From the NCBI GenBank assembly GCA_900660155.1, contig CABFPE010000558.1, forward strand, positions 403,433-446,382: DNA of 42,950 bases, read 5' to 3'. Shown here piece after piece: positions 20,461-32,909 of this stretch. The stretch's first letter is position 1. Each line of letters starts with the position of its first letter. Source of the stretch: Hofstenia miamia. Lineage: Eukaryota > Xenacoelomorpha > Acoela > Hofsteniidae. The notes under the pieces were generated by a model, which searched no databases, was not told where the DNA came from, and was given only the letters and a program-made list of their open reading frames with translations. The position numbers and the translations under genes are program-made.

Positions 20461-22830
20461 GACCTTGAATGTGATAAAAATAAATCATAAAATTATTATC
20501 ATCTTAGAATAGTTTTATATTATGCAAATAAGAATTATCAGTGAAATAGATTATAAATAGTAACTGTTGATTCTACTAATTTGGCAAAATGAATTGAGTG
20601 AATTTACTTCCATTATTTTTAGCCATCTTGGCAGATGAACATTTGAAATTTGAAATAAACATGTACTTTTTTTTGATTAAGTATAATTCAAGCAAAATTC
20701 ATTTAGCAATTGTTGAAGAAAATTCTTTGGAATTCCTGTCTTTAGTTTTTGATTACAGTTTGATTATTAACTATGATGTTCAGCTAAATGGTTGCTGTTC
20801 ATTAGTGGTGAGGATCCCCTAATGGGAATGATTCTAGGTTCCTTGTTATAAACCATGAACCTGCACTAAAGTTAGGTATATGATTATGAGTTTTTATTTC
20901 CATTTAGCTAACTATCAATCCATTCTTACATGTACCAACAATAATGCATTTGATATAAGGCTAGTAAGCCAAATGTAGGAATTTATATTTATATTAATCT
21001 AGATCCAAATTAATTAATATAATGTGACCTTGTATGTATTGATTATTACATGTAGGCTAGGAAGCAGCCACATATTTATACTATTTAATTAAAGCCAATA
21101 TATTTTGGTAGTGGCTAACTACAAAATTAACTAAGTCAATAGTGACAATCAAGGTTGCAAGTATACAGTATGCTTTACAAATAAAGACTAAGTTGAGTTG
21201 TGTTGAGCATTGAGTAAGCACCAAGCTAAGATAGGGTACACATAAGTTACTTCACTGAGCTGAGAGGTGGAACTCATGCAATGGAAATGTAGAAGAGTGG
21301 TTTTTACTTGATTTGGAGATCAGCTTCAGGTGGATGCCCAACCATTAACAAAAGGCAAAGATGCTGCAAAGCTTTATCACCTAAATAGTGTTTGTTATAT
21401 CATCCTTTAATTACAGTTATTGGAGTTTAGAAGCTAAGCAGTTTAAGATTAGTACATCTCTACCTGCTAGTATACCATACCAATTATAGTAGCATAATGG
21501 TGTAATTGGATATCAAAGCCTGGTAGAGGATGCTAAACTTTCAATCCACAGTTGTGACAAAAAGTGTCTATTCTTTTTAGTGTCTTTCACATCACCTTCC
21601 TTTGTTTTAACTTTAATTATGCCTGGTGTTGGTTTCTTGTAGCATAATCCAACAAAGCTGCAAAACAGATTTTTCAGAGAAGATTAACATCAAATTCAAC
21701 AATGATTAAAAATAGTATTAATTATAAATTAAAATCAATTTATGTTTAGCATCATTAATTTTGTACAATGCAACTAAGAAACAAAATTTACCAAATAGTA
21801 CTTGTCAAAACAATTTGGCAAAACAAAAGGGGTGATAATGTTTCCATTATTTTTCAGCCATCATGGCAGAACATTTGAAATTCAAATTCAACAGGTACTT
21901 TGGATTATAAACAATAAGTAGTGTGAAATCATTTGGAGAACTGTTGAAGTAAATTCTTTGAAAATCTTATCTTTAAATTTAATTTGGTTTGATTATTATT
22001 AAATGATGTCAAGCTAAATAGTCAATGCATTAGTAGTGGTGAAGGCACACATCAGGAGTGATTCAAGGGTCCTTGATCTAAGCCCTGAAACTGCATCTAT
22101 GTTAGGGATATGATTAGGAGTTGTTCTCCTTCTAGCTGACTACCAATTCTTTCATTAACATGTATGCAATAATAAAACTATAGAAGAAATGGTTGGATAA
22201 CTGATTGTAGGCTATTATATTTTATATTAACTAGAATATGTAGGTGACCTATAAATAGACCAATAATGAGACTGAGCATGTAGTATTAATTAAATGTAGG
22301 TTAGGAAGCTGCAACTAATTATCTATTTAATTATTTAAACTAATTGAAGCCAGGAAATTTTGGAAATGGCTAAATGAATATTTATTATACAGCTAGTGAC
22401 ACTGCCCAGTTGCAAGTACAAGTTACAAATTATAAATTGAGTTTAATTCAGCTACATCCAGCCTTCAGAGTTGCACCAAGTTAGGATATGGAACACATAA
22501 CTTTTTTTGCTGAGCTGAGATTTGGAAACAATCCATCAATTACAAAGATTGGAAGATTTGGAGATCAGAGTTGGCCAGAGGCCTCATGAAAAGATCAAGT
22601 CAAGGGAAACTGCAGCATTCAGTCCACACCTAAATAGTGTTTGATTATGATGCAGTTAATTAAAGATAACTAGAAGTATTAACAAATCAAAGCAGTTAGT
22701 AAAAGTACATCCCTACCCACAATTAACACAGAATTATATTCAAAAGGAATTGGTCAATGTGAGTTAGAGCTTGGTAGCAGATGCTACATTCTTCTCCAGT
22801 TCTACTTTGTTTTCTGTTCTTTCAGTTTTT
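20460..22830. repeat. Two diverged ~1.24-kb tandem units
   Basis: Landmarks recur 1235-1251 bp apart: agccat[c/c]tggcaga at 20621/21856, 'gattattaa.tatgat.t.cagctaaat' near 20762/21990, 'ggtagAGGATGCTa / ggtagCAGATGCTa' at 21521/22771. Similarity is perhaps 70% by eye. Both units are free of CG. No protein-coding frame is shared. Confidence 0.75.
21425..21550 (+). other. 5S-like and tRNA-like fragment inside tandem unit 1
   Basis: GAAGCTAAGCAG followed within 10 bp by TTAGTAC (21430-21455) resembles the internal promoter region of 5S rRNA. Next, TAGCATAATGGTGTAATTGG (21490) resembles a tRNA A box and TTTCAATCC (21539) a degenerate B box at roughly tRNA spacing. No full cloverleaf can be drawn. 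It may be a SINE head or chance. The partner unit at about 22690-22800 keeps only traces. Confidence 0.25.
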
Positions 22831-22849
22831 ATGAATGTTGGCTTAGCTG

Positions 22850-23373
22850 CTATTTCTGTGTTTTTATAGTTGCCCTCTTTTTTATAGCATTGTTGTTCTC
22901 TAATGTAATACTTAATGACATTGCTTTGCTGATCAGTGTTTCAAGAGAATCTTCAGCATTGCCTTTAAGTTCAAATGCCCATTTCAGTTAATCAGGTAAG
23001 CCTTTATAAATATGCAAGAAAAGGTCATATTTGTTATATGAGTTTTCCATGAAGCTTATTTTTAGCATTTGCTTTATTTGTTTGTGTAGAAATGTAGATC
23101 TTGGAATTTATCCCTTATTAGTTTTTGCAGGATTGGAAAGTATTAGCTCTTAAAACTCCTGCCTCCATAGTATGATTTGAAATCTCCAATTAACAATTTG
23201 TAATTATTTTTAACTGCATTATCCAGTTTTAAATAGTGCTGGTATCTGAACAAGGTATGGAGGTAGTTTTGCCACTGCTGAATTTTATTCTGTTCAACAA
23301 AGAAATCTCTACAGTTATTCCCTGTCATCAATGGTGTTCTAAGAGAGTTTGCTGTTTGATTTCCTGTGATCAT
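22850..23373 (-). pseudogene. Minus-strand retrotransposon gag remnant
   Basis: The 76-codon frame 23373-23143 (..FFVEQNKIQQWQNYLHTLFR..) is followed in another frame by QIKQMLKISFMENSYNKYDL, then FLHIYKGLPD, a stop, LKWAFELKGNAEDSLETLIS and KAM. The '..KGLPd.l...fel.g...sLe.lI..A..l' order matches the C-terminal half of Ty3/gypsy-type capsid proteins. No zinc knuckle was found downstream. It runs opposite to the pol remnant at 18.3-20.1 kb, so it comes from a different insertion. Confidence 0.45.
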
Positions 23374-24929
23374 AGCATAGAGATTGTTATTTCCATTTTA
23401 ACATTAATCAGCTTGTCAGTGTTGTTAACTCTTAAACTTTTAGTCCCCACATCTTGTACTTTAAATGATAGACATTGTTATTTTCATTATAAACTGGTAA
23501 CATTATTTTGGTTTTCAGTGTTGTTATCTCTTAAACTGTTAGTCCCTACATGTAACACTGAATTTATCTAAAATGTATCCACAATTATTACTAGTGATTC
23601 ATTATCTTATGTTTAGGTTCTTCATGCACTAATAATTTAATGGCTTACACTGACCCAATGTCTTATTAGCAGATGAATCATTCTCATGCAACTCTCAGTG
23701 TAGTCTGTGGTTAACTTGTGGAATTAGCCACAAAGAATTTATTCTCTTTGTACATTGAACTAATATATTTTAATAACAATTCCAGTCTAAATGAATACAG
23801 AATATTTTAACCATTAGTTTCAGTTTACCTATTAAACAGTTATTAATAATGCAATATTTAATTAACATATATCAATATCTCCCTTATTTGAACATCAGCA
23901 AAGACAAGTTCCTCCTTCAAGCAGATTGGGTATTAGAGATATAATCAATTGCATTGTTAAGCATTTAGTGATTAATAGCTAATTCTAACTTTGGATAAGT
24001 TTTAAGTAATCTATTTGGAAAAAGTTCCCTTTGTAGCTTTGATAAAAAGGCAGTAATATTTTAACAACTACTTAGATAATTTAATAAATATATTGATCAG
24101 TCTTATAAGGCATCATCAACAGCCATTGGCAACTTCATCACCACAATTGCAACAGAAATTTAGATTGCAATTTAAGTTGGATTATCTGCAAATACTATTA
24201 ATTAAGTAAAGTTAAAGAACAACTGAACTTTGGAAAAATTTGATTGTTAATGACATTTTTTACAATTTTGTAATTCATTATAACACTATCTGGTATACTC
24301 TACAAAACTAAACTCACTTACTGGTCTTTTAAATTAAAATTCCCTCTAATTGGACAATCAATATTAATTCAAATTTCTGATTTCTGCTTTGGCTCATATT
24401 AGTCAAAGCCAAGCAATTGACTTTTAGATGAACAAATTTTTTGCTTTACATTTTTTGGATCTATAAAACTTGATTAATAATAAATGTCATACAAATAAAA
24501 TCATTAAATAAGATTTCTAGTATATTAATGGACATCACTATATTTTATAGTCAGAAAAAGTGCCTCTCTATTTGCACTCTTTTAACTAAGTGAGGCTAAT
24601 AAGAATGCCTTTCTGTTTGCATTATGTTACACTATACACATAATCTAAGCTTTTCAAATGTAATTAAGAAAATTTGAACACAGGCATAATATGTATTTAT
24701 AATCAGAAATTTCATTAAATACTTTAAGCTTAATTGTACAAAATATTTTTAGGCAGCAAAACTTATTGTTACTTGATCATCATTGAAGAGCCAAAAATGC
24801 ACAAACAATTGATAATGTACTAATTGGGATTGGAACTAAAAATTTCAAGTGTCAATTATACAATATTGCAGTGAAGATATTTAGAACTTTCAATGAGTAA
24901 AGAAAGAAGATATTAAATCAATGACATAC
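23374..24929. other. CpG-free AT-rich stretch, nothing recognised
   Basis: No CG dinucleotide, no domain and no strong repeat seen. A short internal echo occurs at about 23400-23450 and 23510-23560 ('gtgttgttA..ctcttaaact.ttagtccc.ac'). Confidence 0.5.
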
Positions 24930-24962
24930 CTTTTTGAAAACTGCAAATCTTGAAAATATTTG
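24930..24962 (-). other. Candidate 33-nt micro-exon
   Basis: Reverse strand: ATATTTAG|CA ... AAAG|GTATGTC. The 33 nt (11 codons) are open in phase 0. It matches the 30-nt set only in its AG|CA start and small size multiple of three, so it is weaker than the others. Confidence 0.2.
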
Positions 24963-26960
24963 CTAAATATTTATCATTATTATTTATAAATTTACATTGT
25001 AGCAGCATTGCATTGCAATATAATTTTTTTGTAGAATCAGTTTAGTATATTTAAAAATGTAAATTTTACTTTCATGTTTTATAAATATTTCAGTATGAGT
25101 AGAATGTGTAAAAGTTTTGTTATTTTAATTCAAAATTTTGAAACATTATATTCAATTGCTGAAGTTTCAGAGATTTAATGGTAAGTGTTGTTCTAGAAAT
25201 TACAGATGCAGTGAAATTTCTGTTTTAGTTAGATTTTGGATCCATAACTGATAGCAGCAATCATTAGGCATTTTCTCTGCCTAAATATTAGAATGCCTGT
25301 ATCATAAATTTCTTAGTTTGTCTTAAGTCTGGAATCTTTCAATGATATTTTGGTAATATGTCTGGTCAAGTGTAAATTTAGCTTCATGTATTATTGTTTT
25401 CAATATGAATTTCAATTAAACTCTATTTCCACACGACTGTTTAAAAAATATATTTGTGGTTTGTCATACATGTAATGTGTTGTTTTTCTGAAACCAACTG
25501 AAAATCATTGTCTGACATTACCTATGAGCTAACTTATAACTTCTCCTGTGTTGTCAATAACTGCTATGATCCTCTCTTAGACTAGAACTAGATGCATTAT
25601 TAGAATTTCACACAATGTTTTTTTCTGTTTTTTGATAAGTGATAGATGCCAACTGCTTTGCTTGGATGATCTGATTACATGAGTTAGAATCCTGCTACAG
25701 GGAAGAACAATCAAGCAGACATTAGTAATAATATATATTATTAATATTAGTAGATAATATGTGTATCATTCCAGAACTTTAACATGATGATATATTATTA
25801 ATTTTATAAAATTTTTGAGACTTCAGTATACTTCAACTTTGACATATTTTGGTATTCAGTGTGCAGCCTAGAAATGAGAAAACCTTGAAATTTCTGATTT
25901 CACACTTTGCACAATAGCCATAAGTTATAGAAATATAAATCATTAAGACATGCAATGATTGATTTTCTTTAAAAAATTCAATAAATTCAGAATTTAGGAG
26001 TTTTGTGCCATTTTCCAAAAAGTTGTAAGTTATTAATATTCTGTAAAATAGTCTTAAAACATATTTAGTCATTGTACTTTAATTTACCAATGACAGTGAG
26101 AAATTTGCACAACAGTACAAAGCCTATTTTATGCTTCCAAGACAATGCTTTTGAAAAATCTTTAAGTATTATTTTTATGTAGATTCTATGCTTTCCTACT
26201 AGATATATTGCACATATTGCATAGATTCCATAATATGGAATATTATAGAACACAGCCTTTACGTAAATTTATTGCAAAAATGGAATTAATTAACCCAAGG
26301 ATACTGTTAACTACTGACATTTCCACAACCAATTTGCTGATTTGGAATTATTTTATGATGTGCAGATTTCAATTGCATACAAAAAATGCTGTTCAATTTG
26401 CACAAATATTGAAGTCAAATGAATGTTTAGAAATGGTTTTTAGCATGCACACAAATTTGTAATGCAGTTTGAAACATAGAGTTTAATAAGGCATAGCACT
26501 AATTGCATTTTTGTTCAAATTTAGCAATTTGGGGTATAGATGTGATTTTACCCCCCTTCTAGCAATAATCTGAGATATCACTCTTGAATTTTGGCAACAA
26601 TATACCCATGTTTCCTAGTCAGGAAAAAATTGCAAAAATGGGCTAATGAACTTGTTTTTTTAAATTAATAAATTTTGTCCCAATAACTGAATAGTGGTTT
26701 TTGTATTGAGGTGTGCTGTGACAACATGTCATCTTGAAGCACAAGCATTTAATTGCAAGGTTAGCATATTCTAAAATGCTATCACAATGAATTGATAGAA
26801 TCAATAAAATACTCAAAGTGATGATTTAAGTTATCTAAGAAGAAAACTATTTGGGACATGGATATTAAGATATTATTAATAACTATTATTTTTAAAGAAT
26901 CAGAACAAATTTGAATCTAGGAATAAGGATTAAAAACAATAGTTTTATGGCTATTAACCT
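24963..26960. other. CpG-poor spacer
   Basis: Only two CGs (25434 and 26262). Short ORFs at 25833-26072, 26065-26253 and 26208-26462 show no known motif. Confidence 0.45.
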
Positions 26961-27440
26961 GAAACTTCCTAGTGTAAACAATTATGGACAAATTTGCAAG
27001 GAATTTTGCCATTTTATTAGCAAATTGCAAAATCATGAGGCATGTGCAGTTCTATTGGGGAACATTCTAAAACTTAAGCAAAAGGCATATTGCTGTGCAT
27101 GGGTTTGTTGAAAAATGAAAATATTTATTTTAAATATTTATGTTTTTTATACCTAATGCTCAATTATTTTTAAAGTTTTGAGACCATTGATAACTTTTAA
27201 AGTTTTTTGATATAGGCAAAGATTTCAAAGCCCCATTGACTTCTACACTGGACAATGTCAGATTCCACAGGTCAAAGACTCTTGACTGTAGGCTTGTTCC
27301 ACTGACAAGACTCAATGGAAAAAAGTCAGGTGCAGATATAGGGCAAAATGGAAGAGATTACACTTTTATCAAGTAGTACTTTCAGTTTGAGCATAGCACT
27401 AACAGTTTTTGAGATATAAGTAATTTAAACATTTTCTTAC
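26960..27440 (+). repeat. Dispersed repeat, member 3 (CpG-free, diverged)
   Basis: It shares order and wording with members 1 and 2: 'gt.cagttctattgg', 'attgctgtg...gttgttgaaaa' and, after a gap, 'tttcag..tagcatagc..taa.agtttttgag.tat.ag'. The 66-codon frame 26911-27111 reads ..ICKEFCHFISKLQNHEACAV then LLGNILKLKQKAYCCAWVC. It aligns with the other members' IQRIFSKPIIKFENLGVCVV. It is the most open of the three despite lying in the desert. Confidence 0.55.
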
Positions 27441-28391
27441 AACAATGAGAAATTTTTGAAAACTCTACAGGCAGTTTAATATTAATAACAAATGCATTAT
27501 GCATTGATGTTCAATTAACATTTTATGGAAATGCTGTTCAAATTTTCCATAAATTCAATGTACTTGACTAAAACATTCAAGGAGTACTGAATATGCACTA
27601 CTTCTAAAATATTGAATTTGTGTTTGTTAGCTTTTCAGTGCAATAACTATAAATTCAGTTCCAATAATATATAACAAATTTCAAACATACAATTTTAAAG
27701 TTTTCAATGCATAATTTAAGATTTATATTTTCATTGCAATGCTACAAGAAAAAAAATTTTATTTCATGCAGTGTTATTTAGGCCTGATGGCTAGATGGAG
27801 CTTGAAATAAACCAGAACTCTAATTTTAAAAGCATTAAATTTTGCAAATAATAACTCTACAATAGAAAATGTTATCTTATAGACTGATTTACAAGATCAT
27901 GGTTAGCAATGTGATGGTAATTGTTACATCCAATTACATTGTCAAAGAGTACAATATATATTTAAAAATTCTGTGAGTTATTAAATATGAGAAAGGTCTA
28001 CATTGGACAACATTATGTATCCTTTAAATTGTTGAGTAAAGCAAGGTATTTTTACAAGTTTGTTAATGGAGTAATGGAAAAATTCTACATATTTTCTGTT
28101 TAGAACACACATATTTCTTTGAAGTAATATCAATTAAATCAAAGTTTAGTGTAATTAAAATTCAACTTGAAACAAAGAAATTACTCCTAATTGAGATATA
28201 CTTCTAAAATTACTGCTCTGACAATCTCAACAAATTCAAAATTCAGTGTTACAATATGTCATATCTAACACCTAATTATTGAAATTATCAGTGTTCTATA
28301 TCTAAATTTGAGTAGAAAATAGTTAATCACAAATTAGTTCAATGATTATGGTTGTTATATATGAAAATAACAGAAAATGCAAACAACTTAC
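27441..28391. other. CpG-free spacer, nothing recognised
   Basis: AT-rich, no CG, no domain or strong repeat seen. On the micro-exon model this would be intron or downstream sequence. Confidence 0.4.
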
Positions 28392-28421
28392 TGAAAATTG
28401 CTTTAGAATATAATGGATCTG
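28392..28421 (-). other. Candidate 30-nt micro-exon 6
   Basis: Reverse strand: TAATGTTTAG|CAGATCC...TTTTCA|GTAAGTTG. Exactly 30 nt between a good acceptor and a near-consensus donor. It is open in phases 0 and 1. Its sequence is not obviously related to exons 1-3. Confidence 0.35.
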
Positions 28422-29353
28422 CTAAACATTAGCTATCAATATATATTGCAAACATTTATTTAGTAGAATATATAAAAATATACATTATCATAAGCACCTA
28501 CAATGAAATTTAAATTATTTTGAGAAGACAAAGTAATATTGACAAAAATTAAATTGTCATTATAGCTTTTATTTACTTGGGTTATCCTATTCAACCTATC
28601 ATAACATTTAACCTACAGCCATTTATTTGTATGCCTAAGCAAAATTAAGCCAGGAATATTATTTTTGACTAGTAACATAAATATTTATACCAACTGTAAT
28701 TGATCTATACACATTATGAAAAATTTCAAAAAGCTAAAGAATTTCAATTATATTTGTTGATGAGAAATACTAAATTTTTCAATTCTTGAAAATCATATTC
28801 AAAAGTTCAATATGTAGATAAAATAACAAATGCTTTAATGACTTAAAACCAATTATATTATCTTAGGCAAATTAACTGCTATGCCCTTCCAATTCTCCAA
28901 AATTAAAAAAAAATAAGGAGACAGGCAACATCTTCCAGCCTCTCTGTGTTAGTGCACCTATTTATATAAGATACATACTAAAATATGTAATTATTTCATT
29001 AAATTTTGTTGTAGGATATTAGAAAAACACCCTGTACATATTTTTAACATTAATCTTTAAATATTTCTATAGAAGTCAATTTTTTTCTTTGAAAATGTGA
29101 ATTTATTAAAGTAATTCTAACAGATTACAGTCTCCATATGTAAATTGATAAAATTCAATAATTACTAGAGTGTTTTATTCCTAATGGTGAACACAGATGA
29201 AGACTAGAAAAAATTCTTTTCTTTGCATCATCACACATTTTAACTAAAACTTGATAATCTTAGGATTATGACAAATTTGACACAAAAAATCAATTTGCAT
29301 ATGTCAACCTGTAATGCAGATTATAAGTAAAGAGGATGAAAATCTTAACTTAC
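28422..29353. other. CpG-free spacer, possible intron
   Basis: AT-rich with no CG seen. It separates candidate micro-exons 5 and 6. No other feature seen. Confidence 0.4.
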
Positions 29354-29383
29354 ACATGTTTATGAAAAGATCCATTGATGTTG
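29354..29383 (-). other. Candidate 30-nt micro-exon 5
   Basis: Reverse strand: TATATTTTTAG|CAACATCAATGG...AACATGT|GTAAGTTA. 30 nt. The first half resembles exons 1-3 (CAACA.C...). In phase 1 it reads TSMDLFINM. Confidence 0.4.
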
Positions 29384-29506
29384 CTAAAAATATATAATCA
29401 AATTTTCTTTATTAATATTTGCAAATCTCAAGTTTTGCCATTACTTTATAAACATTTTTGTGTTCTACTAAAACTAGTATGCATTAAAGTAAATATGAAA
29501 ACTTAC

Positions 29507-29536
29507 ATTACACTGTACACAAATATTATACAAATG
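29507..29536 (-). other. Candidate 30-nt micro-exon 4
   Basis: Reverse strand: AAATGCTTTTAAG|CATTTG...GTGTAAT|GTAAGTTTT. 30 nt, with strong splice-like edges. In phase 1 it contains a TAA, so it would be a decayed or differently phased unit. Confidence 0.3.
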
Positions 29537-29673
29537 CTTAAAAGCATTTAATGTTATTTTTATAATGAAGTTTGCTTAAAATTTAACTATATTAATGATA
29601 GATTAGAAGTCACTTATATTCAAAATTCAGTACATTGTCTAACAAAATTGTAACAAATGTGTTAACTACTTAC

Positions 29674-29703
29674 ATGATGGCATGGAAGTTGATTCAGTTG
29701 TTG
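29674..29703 (-). other. Candidate 30-nt micro-exon 3
   Basis: Reverse strand: ATAACTTTAG|CAACAACTGAATCAACTT...CCATCAT|GTAAGTAG. In phase 1 it encodes TTESTSMPS, a Thr/Ser/Pro-rich peptide. It differs from exon 2 at only two positions. Flanking intron sequence is also duplicated with exon 2 (aagcatatgacactgaacaaac / caagatatgactctgagcaaac). Confidence 0.5.
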
Positions 29704-30242
29704 CTAAAGTTATAACTTAGAATTGAAAAATAATCTATTTATATTAAGCATATGACACTGAACAAACAATGACATTAAAAATTTTTTTTATTATAAATAT
29801 GTAATTTTTGAAGATGACTAGGAAGAATGAATCAAATAGTAATTTGTTCAAGTCAACATGCATAACCTTGAGGTTGTTTTGTAACCAAACTATAGTGTAT
29901 TAACAAGACCAACCATTTTTTTTAGAAAAATAAAAATTCAAAAATTCTAATTAATAAAATGTAAAATAAATATTCAAGTAAAAAGCATAAAATAAGCAAA
30001 CTGAAATTGAATTAGGAATTTACTGAAAAGCTAATTTAACCTAATAAGCAACACAAATTTTTGAATAAAAATTTGCTTAATATCAACAAATAGTTTTTAA
30101 GTCCAGAAAACCACTTGATGCTACTTTCTATAGTGAAATTAGTTATTATAATATTAGTTATAAATTTGGTGTTCCCTTTAAGCATAATTTAATACATTGA
30201 CTAACTAATTAAAAATCAATGTTCTACAATGAAACTACTTAC

Positions 30243-30272
30243 ATGATGGCATGGTTGTTGATTCAGTTGTTG
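30243..30272 (-). other. Candidate 30-nt micro-exon 2
   Basis: Reverse strand: AACAAATTTAG|CAACAACTGAATCAACAA...CCATCAT|GTAAGTAG. In phase 1 it encodes TTESTTMPS. It lies 569 bp from exon 3, in a duplicated exon-plus-intron unit. Confidence 0.5.
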
Positions 30273-32909
30273 CTAAATTTGTTTTCAAGTGAATAAAATC
30301 AATTTATTTTCAAGATATGACTCTGAGCAAACACTCACATTTAAAAAATATTATTTAGAATAAATGTGTAATTTTAGAATAGTAACATGGAATAATAATT
30401 CAACAAATAATTTTAGAATGACCACACAATTTTTTTAAAAATTAGTGAAAATTCAGGCAATATAAGTCTAAAATTAAGTATATTTTAAATAATTGAATTT
30501 AAGTTTACACAACCTGACAGAAATATACTGCTAGCTCACATAATTTGGAAACCTAGTATGCTTTGCAAAATTTATTTATAAAATCTTTAACAAAAATTTC
30601 AATAAATAGCTCATAAAATTCAAAGGAAAATAATTTAAAATAATGAGTAATATGCTCTGCACAATATTCAATATTCCAAATTTGTAGCATGAGAAATATG
30701 TTCCAAACAATCATGATCCATTTTCTTAAATTTTCATTTTGACTCTAGAAGTGAGTAGCATATTTGCACATTTCTATTAAAATTCATTATTTTTAGAAAT
30801 GCTAACAAATCATTTCAGTTAACTAAAGAAACTTGTCCAACAATGTTAAGTAATGTTAAGTGTTATGCTAAATAGGAAAATGGTGTAAATGTTTTGCTAG
30901 ATATGAAGATTTATATTTGACTTTATAAATAATTATAATAGCTTATTTCATTGATCTATCAGTTTGAAGCATATGCAAGCTCATAACATTTTTGCCTTTC
31001 AATGTATTACAGGCACTACTGTATAAATATGTTCTTCAAATTCTATTAGTAATATTGAAAATATTTAATTAACAAAGTATATGCATCTATTTATATGTGT
31101 GTATGGAAATTTGAGTTAAAAGACTAGAAAAATGGGTATCTAGAGCTGTAATTGCTGAGCCTTGGCATAAAATGTCACCTTTAAGTATTCAAAGCAATGA
31201 GCATAGTAAACCAATTAGATCTATGGTTTTATATTTGCATATTCATAAAATGAATAAACCTATACTTTGCTGAGCTCAAATTAAGAATTACATTTGTTTT
31301 TGTATTATTATCATTTTGCATTCTTGCTAAGCACTTATCAAATATGTAAAACATGGAATTGTGATATTCAATTCAAAACAAATGTCATAAATGACAATTG
31401 AATCAGTGCATGTCACAAAATATTGAATTTTTATTGTCATCATTGTTTTGTAATTTTTAAAAAAATAATTGAGGTTTTACTTTTCATAAATTAAAAACTT
31501 GTATTTTTATGTCTTTTGTACCTTTAAAGTCATTGACTTTTTTCAAGATTGGAATTTCTCAAATGGTCTTTTTTGTACTCAATTGAGTAATAATATAACT
31601 ATATATTATAATATATTAATACCTATGTTTAAAACAATATTTAATTATGCAGTATAAATTTATTCAATTGAGTTCAGGTGAAAAATATTTAAAATAAATT
31701 TACAGTAAGAAAGATTATTTGGCAAAGTAAGACTTGAGTTTGAATGTTGGCATGATAGTTAACCTTTGAGAATCTCAATTCTAAATATCTATAAATTCAA
31801 TAAAGCTAAACAAAATATTGCCAGAAGAAGAAATTTTTCCTGATTGATACTATTCAGGTTTATTTAAAAACAAGACTCAGAAAATTTTTTTTACTTAGAA
31901 TATTTTGATTTTCCATATTATAGAATATGATCACACTTCAAATGGATCCAGAAACAACTCTCAATTTCCAGAAGACCCATGTGTTTTTTTGCCAGAAAAT
32001 TGCAATAGATTTATTGTCCTATCTTAAATTTGAATTTTCTCTCATAAAATGGCAAATGTATTATTCACTCTAAGGAAAATAAAGCAACATATCTGTACCC
32101 AAAAATATTTATGCATTTGCTATATTCTTTATAGATTTAGTAATTTAGCAAATATACTAATAATTAACTCTCTGCATGAAACTGTTAATCTGATTCACTT
32201 TAAATCATTTGCATGTTGAAATGTATTTAGTGAAATGCATGTCTTACAACAATTTGCAATAGATTTGTTTTCAAGTATTCATCAAGCATACATTTCTCAA
32301 ATTTTGTAATATTTCTACATCATTTTAAATTTCCAGATACACATATGAGCAACATCCATTTCCTAGTGACAGAAATTTGTGTGAATCTATATGCATTTGA
32401 ATGAGATTTTTTTGTAGCCAATCCTCTTTATATAACGAACTCAGTTAATCAAAAATGAAATTGTTTCACTGAGGGGGTATTGATTCTTGAGAATAATTAG
32501 TCAATCTGGTAATACAGTAACATTATTAAAGTCTAAAAACAATTTGCATGAATAACTGTTCATAATATGTATTTTAAACTACAAATAGCTTAATTTCGTC
32601 AAATTGGAAAATATAAAAAATCTATTTAGTAATATATAATGTCAAATTTTAGAAACTTAAAATATGCAACTTAAAATTGAATTAAGAAGTTACTGAAAAG
32701 CTAATTTATGCTAATTTTAAATTGAAATTTTAGAATAAATATTAGCATAATACAATAGACAAATATATTGTCTATTTCCATAAAAGCATTCAATAGAATT
32801 TTGTGAAAATATGATTAAATTTGTAATAAACTGGGATTTAATTACAGATATAATTCAAAACATTGTTTATCTAATTAATAAATAGTGTGTTAAATTTAAA
32901 CTGCTTACA
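30273..32909. other. CpG-poor spacer, possible long intron between micro-exons 1 and 2
   Basis: AT-rich. CG appears only from 32436 rightward. The part at about 32660-32905 is a diverged copy of about 29990-30240 (aattga.att.agaa.ttactgaaaagctaattta), i.e. the intron just 3' of exons 1 and 2. Confidence 0.5.

Noticed and set aside
24305..24345. 24-nt acceptor-donor pair near 24310 (minus strand)
   Set aside because: The length differs from the 30-nt set and it lacks the AG|CA start. It is probably chance.
26208..26462. 84-codon ORF in the CpG-poor spacer
   Set aside because: No motif. ORFs of this size are expected by chance when CpG-free AT-rich sequence is scanned.
30520..30560. 21-nt acceptor-donor pair near 30531 (minus strand)
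   Set aside because: It has AG|CA and GTGAG edges, but a different length and no paralogue. It is too weak to list as an exon.
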